Below, in pieces: positions 21,843 through 33,794 of a stretch of 64,000 nt of DNA. The position numbers and the translations under genes are program-made. The number at the start of each line of letters is the position of its first letter. Within the stretch, counting starts at the first letter, position 1. Below the pieces are notes generated by a model. That model was not told the DNA's origin, made no database searches, and saw only the letters and a list, made by a program, of their open reading frames with translations. The stretch is from Isoetes taiwanensis (lineage: Eukaryota; Streptophyta; Lycopodiopsida; Isoetales; Isoetaceae). The stretch spans positions 1,056,001 through 1,120,000 of the forward strand of contig JAJEKV010000092.1 of NCBI GenBank assembly GCA_021234155.1, written 5' to 3'.

Positions 21843-24426
21843 TTACTCCACACGTCTCTCATGCGGATTAGGTTCAACATTATTAGCTGTTGCAACAGCC
21901 AATACTGCTCGCACCGAGTTCAACCTAGCCACTGGTAAAAAAGTTTCATGGAAATCCACTCCTGAAATTTGAGAGCAACCCATGGCTACTAGACATGCCT
22001 TATATTTGTTGACGACATTATGCTCATCATATCTTATTTTATAAATCCATTTGCAATTTACTGTTTTCCTACCTTTGGGCAGATCAGTCAACGTCCAAGT
22101 TTCATTATCGATCAATGACTGATACTCTTCATGAATAGCACGCCACCATTCGTCCTTCTTAGCACTTTGCATAGCCATAGTAAAGCTCTTAGGTTCATCA
22201 GGAAGCATGGTCGTGTGGAATGCAATGTATCCAGAAGTTTTCCCTTTCTTTAAATTCAGATACTCCTGCATGCGACTAGTGATCTGCCTGGTTCTATTTG
22301 ACCGCCTTAGAATATCATCATCCTTTGTTTGACTATCAACGACAGGCACAAGATCATCAAGTTCTCCATCACTATCTTTTGGCTCAGAGGGCATCTCCAC
22401 CTCATGATCAGAAGATGTTTCAGCATGCATATCTAACGCTTCTTCTGTTTGATCCTTATCAGAGTCAGTATCACTGGAAGAAGAATCACTAAAGTCATAG
22501 AACTTATGATTTCTATCTCGTCCAAAATCAAAGTTCTGTTCATCAAAACGTACACTTCTTCGTATGATAAGCTTCTTACTCGATGGCACATATAGTCTAT
22601 AGTCCTTAATGACATCGGAGTATCCAACGAACACACAGGGGACAGCCTTATTTGACAACTTATCCTTCTTAAAATGTGCGTATGCATTACACCCAAAACT
22701 ATGTCTAGTTTTTGACCTGTCCAAAGCTCTTCTGGAACAGCCCTAGGGGAAGCTTTGGTTGGGATTCTATTAAGCAAATAGCAAGCCGTATGTACTGCTT
22801 CTGCCCAAAAAGTTAAATCAACACCATTTCCAAATAGCATAGCACGTGTGCACTCCAAAATGGTTCTGTTCTTCCGTTCCACTACGTTGTTTTGCTGATG
22901 TTCATGTGACACAGACATTTCATGTTTGATCCCAAACTCCGAGCAAAGACTTTCAAACCTGTTATTAACAAACTCACCGCCCTGATCTGTTCTTATTTGC
23001 TTAATGGTGCTTCCACTCTGATTTTCTACGAGGTTTTTCCAAGTGACAAAGTAATCATCCACCTCTGATTTTCTTTTCAAAAAATACACCCAAAGCTTTC
23101 TAGTATGATCATCTATTAACAAGAGAAAGTACCTAGCGCCTCCAATAGAAGAGATCTTTGCTTTACCACATACATCCATATGCACAAGCTCCAGACATTT
23201 TGCTGCCCTATGTGCTTTCCCTTTTGGAAATTTTCTTCTATGCATCTTTCCGAGCATGGAGCCTTCATACAGCCTCTTTGGTTTTCCAATATTGGGCAGC
23301 CCCTCCACCAGCTTATTTTTAGCCATCTCCTCAACAATTGATAGTTTGTCTCTCGTGCCACAGCTGTGTGCTGTCCGCAGTGGAAGCCCTTAAAGCTATT
23401 TTCTGTGACCAGCTCAACTTATACAAATATCTCTCTCGATCACCCAAAGCTTTAATATTTCCTTCTCAATCCTTGATTACGCATCATCCATGACCAAAAT
23501 GCACTAACAGCTTGGCGTCATCAAGTTTCGAGACAGCAGATTGGCTTCCAGGTCCGGTACATGCAATGTTCTTTTAAGAAGAATATCACCTGTGGGCATT
23601 GCAATTTGATGATTCCAACTCCTGCAATGTCTAAATTCCCTTTTCCTATTTTCACTTTGCTTTTCTTAACCAAATGGTATTTGACGAAAAGATATCTCTT
23701 AGGTGTCATATGGTTTGAAGCTCCGGAGTCTAAATACCATATTCCAAATGACGTTTGTGCCAAGAAATACCCAGTTGCATTGCCTACTATCTCATCATCA
23801 CAGCTTGTCCAAAAACATTTTTTTATAATTTTGATAATATTGCAAAACAAACATTTAACGCCAACAACTACTTGCATTACAAAACTCAAAATCAGCATAT
23901 ACCATGGCTTAAATTTGACCACACTGATCCTTTCTGTAATGCAGACAAAAACCTTTCCAGTTGAAATAAAAGAGTCACTACTCTGATAATTCTTTCTCTG
24001 AGCTTGAAGAAGACTCAGACGAGCTGGCTTTGGAGGCCTTGTGAGCCTTCGCTTCCTTCTTCTTTCTACCATCATCTTTTCTTCTCTCTGGACCTCTTTT
24101 CTTTCTCTTGTCAGGCTGGGGGCAATCTTTAGCTAGATGCCCAATTTGATTACAGTTATAACATTTCCTCATTTCTTCCCTTCCACTCATGAAAGCTTGA
24201 ACATCCTTTGACGAATTTCTTTTGATTCCCTTTTGAAGCTATCGTGCCTTTCACCTCTTCACAAGGTCTTGGCTCATCATCGTTTACAATTCCCCACAAG
24301 CCTTTCTCACAAAGCTTTGTCTGAACCCTTATAAACCAGTAATAAGCATTTCCATGGCTTAGGTTTTCAATCTTCATCTTGATTTCCCTTCTGCACGTCC
24401 TCAAGAACGATCCTGCTCTGATACCA
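21843..24426 (-). mobile_element. Ty1/Copia retrotransposon, 3' truncated and decayed
   Basis: Minus-strand order is PBS, gag, protease, integrase, RT start. The primer-binding site TGGTATCAGAGCAGG (24426-24412) is the usual plant Copia site for initiator tRNA-Met. Gag follows with KIENLSHGNAYYWF and the zinc knuckle CYNCNQIGHLAKDC (about 24150). Protease has YLDSGASNHM (about 23650). Integrase has LLLIDDHTRK, RTDQGGEF and ERKNRT. The RT region begins with DEWWRAIHEEYQSLIDNETW, KWIYKIR and RLNSVRAVLAVATANN, then breaks off near 21880 before the catalytic YVDD. RNase H and the 3' LTR are missing and frames are broken between domains. The element cannot be autonomous. Confidence 0.9.
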
Positions 24427-24710
24427 TATTAAATAACAGAACCAACTCTTAAGAAACAGAAATACATTGATGGAAATCTTGTTGAAACCAAGATGAATTA
24501 TGACAGATATATCTGGATCCATAAACTTCGGGAGCTAATTTTAGCAGTCCCTAAATGAATCCTCCACCTGTCCACTACAGACCATCGGTTTATTTTGACA
24601 CAAAAGGTATTATTGCCAACAATTGTATTCTGTAAGATTGGCACCACTGCCACTGCTTTATTACTAAGATCCGATCCTGTGCAGTCCATAGATCTTTCAT
24701 GATTTGGACG
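24427..24710 (-). repeat. Likely 5' LTR of the Copia element
   Basis: Sequence directly upstream (minus strand) of the primer-binding site. The inner boundary is set by the PBS at 24426. The outer boundary is not clear and no second LTR remains for comparison. Confidence 0.4.
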
Positions 24711-24921
24711 GTGATTCCTTTTCTTAAATACAAGTTACATAGATCTATAGGTTTGCATTATGGCTATTAGTCATGATTTAGAAGGAAAGTAAATCAGAAG
24801 CATTTTCTTCCTTGCAAGATGTCCCCAGTTGAGTTTCAGTTGCTAAGCTAGTGTTTGAAAGCAGAAATACAATGTTGTCGTAACTTTTGTAAAAAGCGCA
24901 AAGCTTTTCATCTATGCTAAA

Positions 24922-25504
24922 CAGGGATAGGTTCCATACGTACGAAATTAAAAATTTTGACGTATAAAGTCAAAAAATACGTATTTTTTTGTTTAAAACA
25001 TATTTCAGGTATTTTTTTCTCTCGCCGAAAAAATTCGCATACGCAAAATCTTCTAAACTGTATACGCAAAAAAACTTTTGCATACGCGGTTTTTGTAAAA
25101 CCGCGGCACAAATTTGAAATTTGAATTTCGCGTACGCGAAACAGTGAAAACTTTGCGTACGCAGAAAAAGCAAAAAAAAATGTGAATTATACTATTTCGC
25201 GTACGCGAAACAACTTTTGCGTATGCGAAATAGTATAATACGTGCATGCAAAAATAATAATAATAATAATAGTCCCGCATGTACGCAAAAAATTTCATCT
25301 TTTCTTATATGCATTTTTCACGGTTTCGCATATGCGAAAAAACTTTCGCATATGCGCTTTAGTTCTTTTCGCGTACGTAAAAATCTTCCAACGTTGGAAT
25401 TGTTTTTTGTCGTATTTTTTACTTATTATACGGCAAATTTGTGCCGTATCATACAAATAATATGTATTGTGTATAAAATGTACGGAGTATTGAACCTATC
25501 CCTG
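24922..25504. mobile_element. 583-bp hAT MITE with GCGTACGC palindromes
   Basis: Flanked by an exact 8-bp duplication ATGCTAAA (24914-24921 and 25505-25512). Inverted ends are CAGGGATAGGTTC[CA]ATAC, with the CAGGG start common in hAT elements. The interior is packed with palindromes of the type TTTCGCGTACGCGAAA, TTCGCATATGCGAA and GCATACGC, at least ten copies in both halves. There is no coding potential. The palindromes are probably transposase-binding subterminal repeats. Confidence 0.9.
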
Positions 25505-25557
25505 ATGCTAAATTATAGATTCTTCTATTGGCGAAAGTTATGTCTCTGTGCTGCAGT

Positions 25558-25692
25558 CTAATAAATGTCTCAAAAGCCCCCTTTAGATTTACATGCTGCA
25601 TTCTAATAAATATCTCAAAAGCCCCCTTTAGATTTACATGCTGCATTCTAATAAATACCTCAAAAACCCCCTTTAGATTTACATGCTGAATA
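25558..25692. repeat. 45-bp tandem repeat x3
   Basis: Three near-identical units, CTAATAAAT[GA][TC]CTCAAAA then [GA]CCCCCTTTAGATTTACATGC, start 46 bp right of the hAT MITE. Confidence 0.9.
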
Positions 25693-26338
25693 TAAGCAGT
25701 CATGTTCTAAATTCTTAACATGTTTTGAGACATAATCTAAAGCCAATGCATTTGTATAGTAACAAATTTTCTAAGCTCATGCCCAAACCATGTCTAATGG
25801 TATGATCATTTCTTTGCATTCATGGCAATGAACCGAAAAGAACTTTAAATCTAAATTTCTCACTTTGATAATCATGTTAAATATATACCAAATGATGCAG
25901 CCTTAGACGTCTAGATTGCTCATTTAGAAAATTTTGTTTGTGCAAAATATAAACCAATGATTAGAAGTTGAGATGTATGCACTAATGGCATCCATCAAGT
26001 ATATGAAAGTATAGCCATCATTTTCTGGACGTTCCATGTTCGGTAAACATAAGATATAAGATAGCATACATATGACATCCATTACACATGATATGTCCCT
26101 GTGATTGTTCCATGATATCCATGTGACGGTTTCAGATGATCCTGAAGGGTTGCCAAAGTGAGATATGGTGTTATGGTATTCTATGCTTATAGCTGCATAT
26201 AATTGTGTTTTTGAGTTTTTAGAGCATAACCTATATTTGTTGTCTGGCATCACATTGAATGGCTTCTACAACGTGCAATTCCTTAAATGCTCATGAACAA
26301 ATGTAAAACATCTCATTCTAATCTTCATCTCCATCATT

Positions 26339-29300
26339 TTGCTAGTTGTTGTTTTACGGGCTTGCGAATGGTTTGTTAACCCCCCTCCCCTCCCCCTCTC
26401 CCCCAAAAAAAGGATTTTTTTTTTCAGACAGAGAGGAGCTGCAGGACTGATTCGGGGGAAGATGCAAATTTCAAGGCTGCCAAATGCTGCTGCGAATCCT
26501 GCTAACCCTCCAGTAGCCCCTGACCATGCCACTGCTTCGCCTGCTACAGCCGCATGCCGTGCTCAAGTTGCCTCACCTTCGGTTGCTCGCACATCTCAGG
26601 ATGCTTCCACTTCTGCCATCCCCCCTTCTGTTGCCGCCACTGAATCCCCACCTGCAGCCCCTGCCAACAAATAGGAATTCTGCCTCCGCATGGTCTCCTG
26701 GAATTGTCGGGGCTTCCCATGCAGAAGGGAGAAGATAGTCTCAACTCAGTTACCGCAGACATGGATCTCATCTTCCTCATAGAAACATGGGAGCATGCAG
26801 GACACAGGATACCCGACTTGCTAGGATACCAGCGCTACTCAATCTTCAATGATTGCACAGGAAAGCGGGAGCATGGGGGGTTGCCTGCTACTACCAAACG
26901 ACCTTGGCACAGTCAATCTCCTTGTTCAAGACAGATAAGCACAACCGGTACGTGTGGGTGCATGTGCAAAACTGCAGTAGCAGACCTCTCTTTGTGGCAG
27001 TCTGCTACTTTTCACATGCAGAAAGCAACTTCTATCACGCCCACTCGGATGTGGATAGGCTGGACCCCTATGTCGATCTATATGATGACATACAGCAGCA
27101 TAAGCAGTTGGGTAGAGACTTCAATGCATGCACGGGATAGAACAACCCATGAGATTTGATCCCTTGACTGATGATGTATTGCAGCTGCGTCATGCAGAAG
27201 GAGCTTGGCCACGGACATCAGATGACAATCAGGTCACGCACTATGGTAGACAGTTGCTTTTGTTCTGTGGTGACCTGGTAATCTGCAATGGACTGGCACA
27301 GTGGTCGTCCACCTGCAAGAGCACTTGTAGATAGGAAAACCAGGGGGGAGGATCTAGTGTGGTGGACTATGTGCTAGTGCCTGAGCAGGATATGCATGTC
27401 GTCAAGCACTTCCAGGTGGGAACAGCTAATAGGGATGAAGAGATCGACTCAGACCACTTACCACTTTACTTGAAGTTGGTTTGGCAGGTTGTGCGAACCC
27501 TCTGTGCAACAACTCCTCACATGCGATTGGATTATGAACATGTAGGGGCTTATGCCCAGATGCTTATAGATGACCTGGCAGAAATTTTGCAATATCCTAC
27601 ACTAGAGCAACAGACAGGCCGGCTGACTGATGTGTTTAGAACTGCGGCAGAGAGGTGCTTTGGGATAAGCCATCCGCGACGGACCTCCAGGAACACAGCC
27701 TTTCCACGTAATCAATGGTTTGATGTAGAGTGCAAAGAACACAAACGCTGGCTCCGCCAGGTTACAGACCCTGCTTTACGCCCACATGCAGTCAGACAGT
27801 ACCGCGTCTTCCTTAAAGCTAAGAAGGCCAGGTACATTGCAGCGTATCAAAGGGAAATATTTTACCTCCTAGAACGTCACCCCAGAACCTTCTGGCGAAG
27901 GGTTCTTAGAAAGCCAGTACAGCCCACGGGGAACATCACTTGCAACAGCTAGACGACCCTCAGGGTGCACATGCAGCATTAAGAAGGCCCAGTGCTGGAA
28001 ATCACAGATTCGGACGTGGAACAAGGCTTACAGGATCTTGCCAATGGGAAAACGCCAGAGCTGAATGGTATGCAGGCAGAATTGCTTAAGTGGGCAGGGC
28101 CGTCCATAGTACCAATGCCTGCCTTGTTCAACAAGGCATTAAAGGCATTACAGGAAGGCTTCCTACTACAGTGGACCAATAGCAGAGTTGTTCCCATCTA
28201 TAAGACAGGTGACCCGCACTGCCCAGCCAATTACCGAACAATAATGGTCAGTTCGGTGTTTGCAAAACTGTTTGCGGGCCCTCACCCAGGCAGGATTCAG
28301 ACCCTGGCACTCAACCATTGACCACATCACGTTGCAAACTCTGGTTGAAGACGCAGGAATCGCTGTCAGGATCTATATTGTTGCTTCGTGGATTTTGCGA
28401 AGGCGTTTGACACTGTGCTCGGGAAAACTATGGGCAAGATTGGGACAGCTGGGGGTTCCTGTAGATTTGCAGAATGCAGTGTACAGGCTATATGAAAGAT
28501 GCTCGGGTCGGTTGCAGCCGACAAGCCAACCATTTGATAGTAGTATCAGGGTCTATCAGGGATGCCCTCTCTCCCCAACATTGTTTGGGCTTTACATTGA
28601 TCAATTGGAGAGCTGGCTTGCTGATAATGGGGGCGACAGAGCTCACCTTCTCCACCAGATCATCAGCCAATTAATATATGTTGATGATGTGGGCCTCCTA
28701 GCTTACACACCAGCAGACATGCAATGACATCTCGATGCCCTGGACACATTCTGCCAAGCAACTGATATGCGCGTCAACCTGGCCAAGACTCATATCATCC
28801 TCACATCAGCCAAGGATCCCCACCTTCAGTTACCGAGGGTAGAATGTGGAAGTGGCATCCACATACAAATATTTGGAAGTGGAGTTTCCTTCTACTATGC
28901 ACTGGAACACATCCATACGGCTACGAGTGACGGCAGGCTGGAAGGCACTATATGCAATGCAAAACAATAGTCATAGAGCAGAGTTGTATGATTGGGCCCA
29001 TCAGTCACACCTATTCAAGGTCTTAGTGGAGCATGCCCTTTTATACGGGGTTGAAGTATGGGGCCCAGTAGTATCCTCGCTACTTGGAATGACTTGGAGC
29101 AGGTGCAGAAATCCTTCTTGGTACGAGCACTAGGGGTGAAGTCCACAGTCCCATATTAAATTCTACTGGGGAGACGGGATTCTTGCCTCTTTAGAGAGCG
29201 ACCCTTGATCGCCACATTGTCTATTTTCAGAAGGTGGTCAATATGGACGATGCTCGTCTCCCTAACCTAGCTTATATCATGGCAATGGGGCCGCAGCGCC

Positions 29301-29990
29301 TCAAGGCCTACTGGAGGAAAAAGAGAGCTCAATGGTTGGCTAGATCGAAGGTGTAGGAGCACAGATGCATACATGTGCAAACAGAGGCATATCGCCATAG
29401 CTTGAGGCAGTATCTTGATGCTTGCTTCCTCAGCAAGCTTTGGGATGCCAGTGCCCTTGAACAGGTCAAGACAGCACACTACCAATGCCACATAAATCCC
29501 ACATTGGAACGAGGCCCGCAATGCTACCTGCGTACCTACTTGCCCATGAAAAGGCTCATACTCATTGTCTGCATTCGGATAGGAGCACACCATCTTCAAA
29601 TTGAGACAGGCAGATGGATTGGTGAGCTACGCCAGGACAGGCTCTGCCAATGCTGCCAAATGGGAGTCATTGAGGATGAATCTCATACCCTTCAAAGTTG
29701 CCCAGCATATGATCAAATTCGGATGCTCTATGCTAAGTTGGTCAGGCCTGGCCAGTCGCTACATGTGACATTGAGCAGGGCTTCTATACGGGTGCTGCGA
29801 TCATACCTTTAGGAGGTTATGGACATGCGAGATCAGCTATGCCCTCGGGCACACACTTGACATGTATATATACATTTATTTCATGATGATGTATACTTGT
29901 ACAGTTTGACAGCATTCTTATTACTGCCACGGTTTTTCCCTCGAAAACCCTTCGGGGCGGGGGTTTTTTAACCCGGACAGTAATAAGTTT
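26339..29990 (+). mobile_element. Decayed LINE (AP-endonuclease non-LTR retrotransposon)
   Basis: Plus-strand domain order is intact but frames are broken. A Pro/Ala-rich N-terminal region (about 26460-26674) is followed by endonuclease motifs: VSWNCRG near 26692, IETWEH near 26780 and SDHLPL near 27455. Reverse transcriptase has a target-side block (LQDLANGKTPELNGMQAELL near 28040), Y[KR]TGDP, NYR, a broken FVDFAKAF-type block near 28390, QGCPLSPTLFGLYIDQLESW near 28560 and the catalytic YVDD near 28680. A C-terminal zinc knuckle reads LCQCCQMGVIEDESHTLQSC near 29645. Multiple frameshifts and stops separate these domains. The 3' region ends in GC-rich and G/T-rich sequence around 29930-29990. 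A C-terminal fragment of a related LINE lies at 50194. Confidence 0.9.
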
Positions 29991-30063
29991 GGTGCGCTCC
30001 TTCTGGGTCCCATAGGCCGATTGGTCTCAGTGGACAATAAAAATCATTCATTCTGATGAACTC

Positions 30064-30606
30064 AAAGATGGATGGCTACCTAAGATTAGGTGAAGAGACT
30101 TGATAACACCTGAGGAAGCTGATGATGTGGTTAGTAGTATTCGCAAGTCCATGGCTCCTCCAGCTGCTGAAAAACACTATGTTGGTCCTATAAAAGGAAG
30201 GCCTAAATATCTCGGGCTGGAGGATTATGATCCCAAAGATGACTTGCTTTGCCATCAATTTGCACTTATAGTACCAGAGCGCAAAGAGATATACCCTGTA
30301 TGGATGGGTTACACCATCTCAGAGGTTTGCAAAGAAGTAGGTGACCGCAATGTGAACAAAGTTCGTGTGGAGTGGTGATGTCCAGTGCACCAGTTAAATG
30401 CAGTGGCAGAGGAAGAAAGGTATAGAGACTGTTGGACAAAGCGATGGAAGAGAAACCCTATTGAAGGGGATGATTGGGTTGAGTTAGATACTATTTTGTT
30501 TTCATGGACCCCAAAGGTCATCCCAGGCAAGACTGCTAGGGTTACAATACCTGTGGAAGTGAGGAAGAAAGCTATGATATCTCTAGGGGTCACTTCTGAG
30601 AAGTAA
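30064..30606 (+). pseudogene. Relic encoding a Trp-rich C-terminal domain, one nonsense codon
   Basis: Plus-strand coding runs from about 30064 to a stop at 30604-30606, interrupted by one in-frame TGA at 30376-30378 where a Trp codon is expected (VRVEW then stop, then CPVHQ). The text reads HQFALIVPERKEIYPVWMGY, later WTKRWKRNPIEGDDW and TILFSWTPKVIPGKTARVTI. A 'PxWxGx...V.V.W...YxxxWxxRW' pattern resembles the small beta-barrel tail seen on several plant transposase-derived proteins, but I cannot name the family. It begins just after the LINE, which may have split it. Confidence 0.45.
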
Positions 30607-30619
30607 TTGGCAATATGTA

Positions 30620-31286
30620 ACTCGACATGCATATGTGAACTATTTTTAATTTTTAATGCAATCATGTTGTGCTGTTATAAAAAAAAGTCACATTCTCGAT
30701 GCAAATTTACTAACCCGGGAAAAAGTTGCAGTGCCAAAATGGTCCAAAATCCTGACATAAATCCAATTTAAATGAATGATGGTTTTCAATGTTTATGTTT
30801 TTGTTGTAACTTAGATGTTGAACATATATTAACACTCATGTGTATGATAATTTACTTAAACAAGCAAGGACTATCTTTGTTGGCAGGTCTTATGGATTGT
30901 TTCTACAATCTTCTTTTACATGAATAACAGGCAAGCACTTGATTTATTTTAAATATTTAATTTGTTGGTATAAGTTTTTGCTTGCAAATTTTGTTTTTCC
31001 AGCTGATATTCTTGAATGCACATCATTATGTGTTAGAATTAGGCAAATGATTCAATGATGGCTCTTCTTTGACCAAATAGTTCCCAAATAGTAAAGTCAC
31101 CTGGTACTGATGTGAAAATTCATAATCAAGGAAGTAAAGAGCTAATAAGTAAAGAGCTGATATTAAGGAAGTTCTGCTCTGATTTATTTGAGGTGATATT
31201 TCTACCTTGATGCATTTGCAGCTTGAAAGGTATGACTAATTCGTGTTTTTACTTCCCCAAGCCACTATAACTATTGATACATGTGG
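30620..31286. other. AT-rich intergenic block, no gene seen
   Basis: Short stop-rich frames on all strands. No repeat or gene recognised. Confidence 0.5.
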
Positions 31287-32465
31287 CAATTAGAAGTTGG
31301 GGGGCGTTTTTCCAGTGACAAGACATTCATAAATTTGTAATTAATGCATTATACGAAATTAAATTCTGATTTTTTGCCAGCTGGATTCCTAGTTCATCAC
31401 CAGCACACAGCCCAATTTTGGAATTTTCGGAGAAGTGTAGATCAAGGGGTTAGTATTAGAACGGTCGGGGCAGCCCATTGTGGGGCAACCGAGCTGGGAC
31501 CCTTCTCCAAGTCAAATAAGGCCAGGACCTTGCACGGTTGCCTCACAAGAGGGAGAGTCCGGACCCCAGGAGGCGTCCCGAGGCAACCTTTCTTGGCAGT
31601 GCTCCCACGGTGGGCAGTATGCTAATGACCACCCTCCCGGAGCCCGGTTCCCCTATCCGACCGTTGAATCCTCCATTCAAGGGCCCTTCTTCGGGATGGT
31701 CCAAAAGATTCCAAGATCGGTCTGGGGAAACTTGTCAAACCGCGAAGCGTCCCGAGGGTGACTGTGTAGAAACTGAAGTGTTTTGTCGTTCGGGCACTGC
31801 GGAGGCTCCGGAATGGCAATTCGACTTCGCCAAGTCGTCCGAATGGCGAAATTACCCTAGGGAGCGAGTTACAAGAGCAGTTTTGCAAAAGGAAGAAACA
31901 CTTACGCCCCACACGGCAGTATCCGGCATCTACATCCTAGGCCAATTGACTACGAGTGTGCTGGACATGAGCTACTTTGGTGCTTCTTGGAGGAGGGGTG
32001 GTCTTCTGGCCACGGAACTTGGTCTCTAGGGCAATGTTGGCATTCTGAGTCCATTGGCAGACCCAAATCACGGTTCCGGAGAGGGCACATTGCCCGTCCG
32101 TCCATAAGGCCTTGGGGAGAGGACTTTTGGGGCAAGCAGCTTCCAGGGGGATTTTAGGGTCCGTGCTCTGGCGCCAACACCCCCCTCCATGTCAAGACAT
32201 GGTGCAAGGTCCCAGCGGAACTTGACAACGAGAGGGCCTCCAAGACGTAAACCGTGTGAGTTGCCAGGTTCTAGAAGGGTTTGCGTTTTGGAGGCCGAGT
32301 TTTGATCTGTTGCAGTTGGGACGTGGCCGAAAAGTTGCAGTTGAGAACGCGGAGCAAGGGGAACGACAGAACAAAGTTTGGACATGTCCTCCTCCCGATG
32401 TAACAATTAGAAGTCCCAGGGGGAGGGGGGGAGGGGGAGAGGGGCGCTCGGTTTGGACCCTCGGT
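31287..32465. other. GC-rich island, possible insertion
   Basis: From about 31455 to 32465 the composition shifts to clearly GC-rich, with frequent CCCGG, GAGCCCGG and CCGAGG. Open frames exist on both strands because of composition; none has a recognisable domain. An 11-bp direct repeat, CAATTAGAAGT, occurs at 31287-31297 and 32404-32414, a possible target duplication. No inverted termini or primer-binding site were found, so an LTR, a MULE-like insert or foreign DNA remain open. Confidence 0.4.
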
Positions 32466-32499
32466 TTCTAATTCATCATCATTCAAAGTACATAGAATA

Positions 32500-32930
32500 A
32501 TAAAAGAAGATAATATTCAATCAAAACTTTGCAGATCCAACTGAAAAATGCATAATATCTTCAAGAATCCTTCAGATCATGTTCATGCATGTATCAATGC
32601 CAGATTATACCCAAGAAAAAATATAATAATGGACAAAACATAGCTTTAGTGAACAAAAGATCACTCGAACAACTCAGCATACTCCTTACGAGCTTGATTT
32701 ATGGTTTCCATCGTGAAGTTCTCCACTTATCCATCCCCCTTCATAGCTCCATATCAAGTATGTAAGGCATCATTATTGTCGACACTAGTAGCATGTTAAT
32801 GTTGCTTTTCCCGTGGTGCTTCCAATCCTGACCATCTCTTCATGAAGCACCCTCATCGTGCTGTGCAGCTCATGGGATCCTAGCAATTTGGTCAGTGCCT
32901 TCTCACCAATCATGTACTTTAACACCTTCA
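32500..32930. other. AT-rich block, no gene seen
   Basis: No recognisable gene or repeat. Confidence 0.4.
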
Positions 32931-33039
32931 TCTGCTAGATCTTTGTTTCATAGTCCTCATCTTCAAGTGGAGGATGGGGTTCATGGAGGATTCCCTTCCT
33001 GACAAACCCTGACAGATCCTGACACCCTGACAGATCCTG

Positions 33040-33540
33040 ACAAACCCAGAAACGACGTCTGGCACGCAGATACCGAGAAGAATTAAAGGATGGGAGCTTG
33101 TTTACCTTGGTTTTTGCAAAAAAAAATGGGGGAAATTGCTTATGATTGCAACACATGTGAACTGTATAAGTAGGAAAGTAATTATCTCTGGGACTTAAGT
33201 AAAATTTTTGCCTCAGTAGGAGGTGGGAGGGGGATTACTGGAGGTGGCCACTATTGGAGGAGGAGGAGAAGGAGGAGGAGAGGAGGACGTCTGACACGCA
33301 GATGGAAGCTTGTTTGCCTTGGTTTTTGCAAAAAAAAAAAAAAAGGAAGGAAAATTGCTTATAATTGCAGCACATATGAACAATATAAGTAGAAAAGTAA
33401 TTATCTTTGGGACTTAGTAAAATTTCTGCTCCAGTAGGAGGCGGGAGGAGGAGAGGGATTACTGGAGGTGGCCACTATTGGAGGAGGAGGAGGGGGATTA
33501 CAGGAGGTGCCCACTATTGGAGGAACTAGTCTATTGGTGG
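33040..33540. repeat. ~240-bp duplicated block with GGAGGA tracts
   Basis: Two diverged copies (about 33050-33280 and 33285-33500) share GCTTGTTT[AG]CCTTGGTTTTT then GCAAAAAAAA, TTGCTTAT-ATTGCA-CACAT and GGTGGCCACTATTGGAGGAG. Each ends in a purine-rich GGAGGA run. Confidence 0.85.
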
Positions 33541-33794
33541 CCACTATTGCCAGCCTGGCGAGCCGATACACCAAAAATCAGATGCTCTTTTCGAGTAATC
33601 CCTTAACTGTCCCTTTTTAATTTCTTCATTATGGCCCTTCTGAACTTGTACCCTTTCAAAGAATGTTAATCATTCCCTATCTGCTTTTCCAGATCATGCT
33701 AAAAAGTCGAGCAGCCCACCTCTAGGGCCTTCTGGTTTTTCTTATTGCCTGCCTGCTCCCTAAACCCAAGAGATTCTGAAATAGCTCATAAAAC

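Noticed and set aside
25242-25460. Open frames across the hAT MITE
   Set aside because: They read through AT-rich palindromes on both strands and have no protein-like composition.
31344-32486. Several overlapping open frames in the GC-rich block
   Set aside because: Frames on both strands are long because stops are rare at this composition; no motif or splice structure.
33541-33560. CACTATTG words as the left CACTA terminus
   Set aside because: They do not match CACTACAAGGGATC and belong to the GGAGGA duplicated block.
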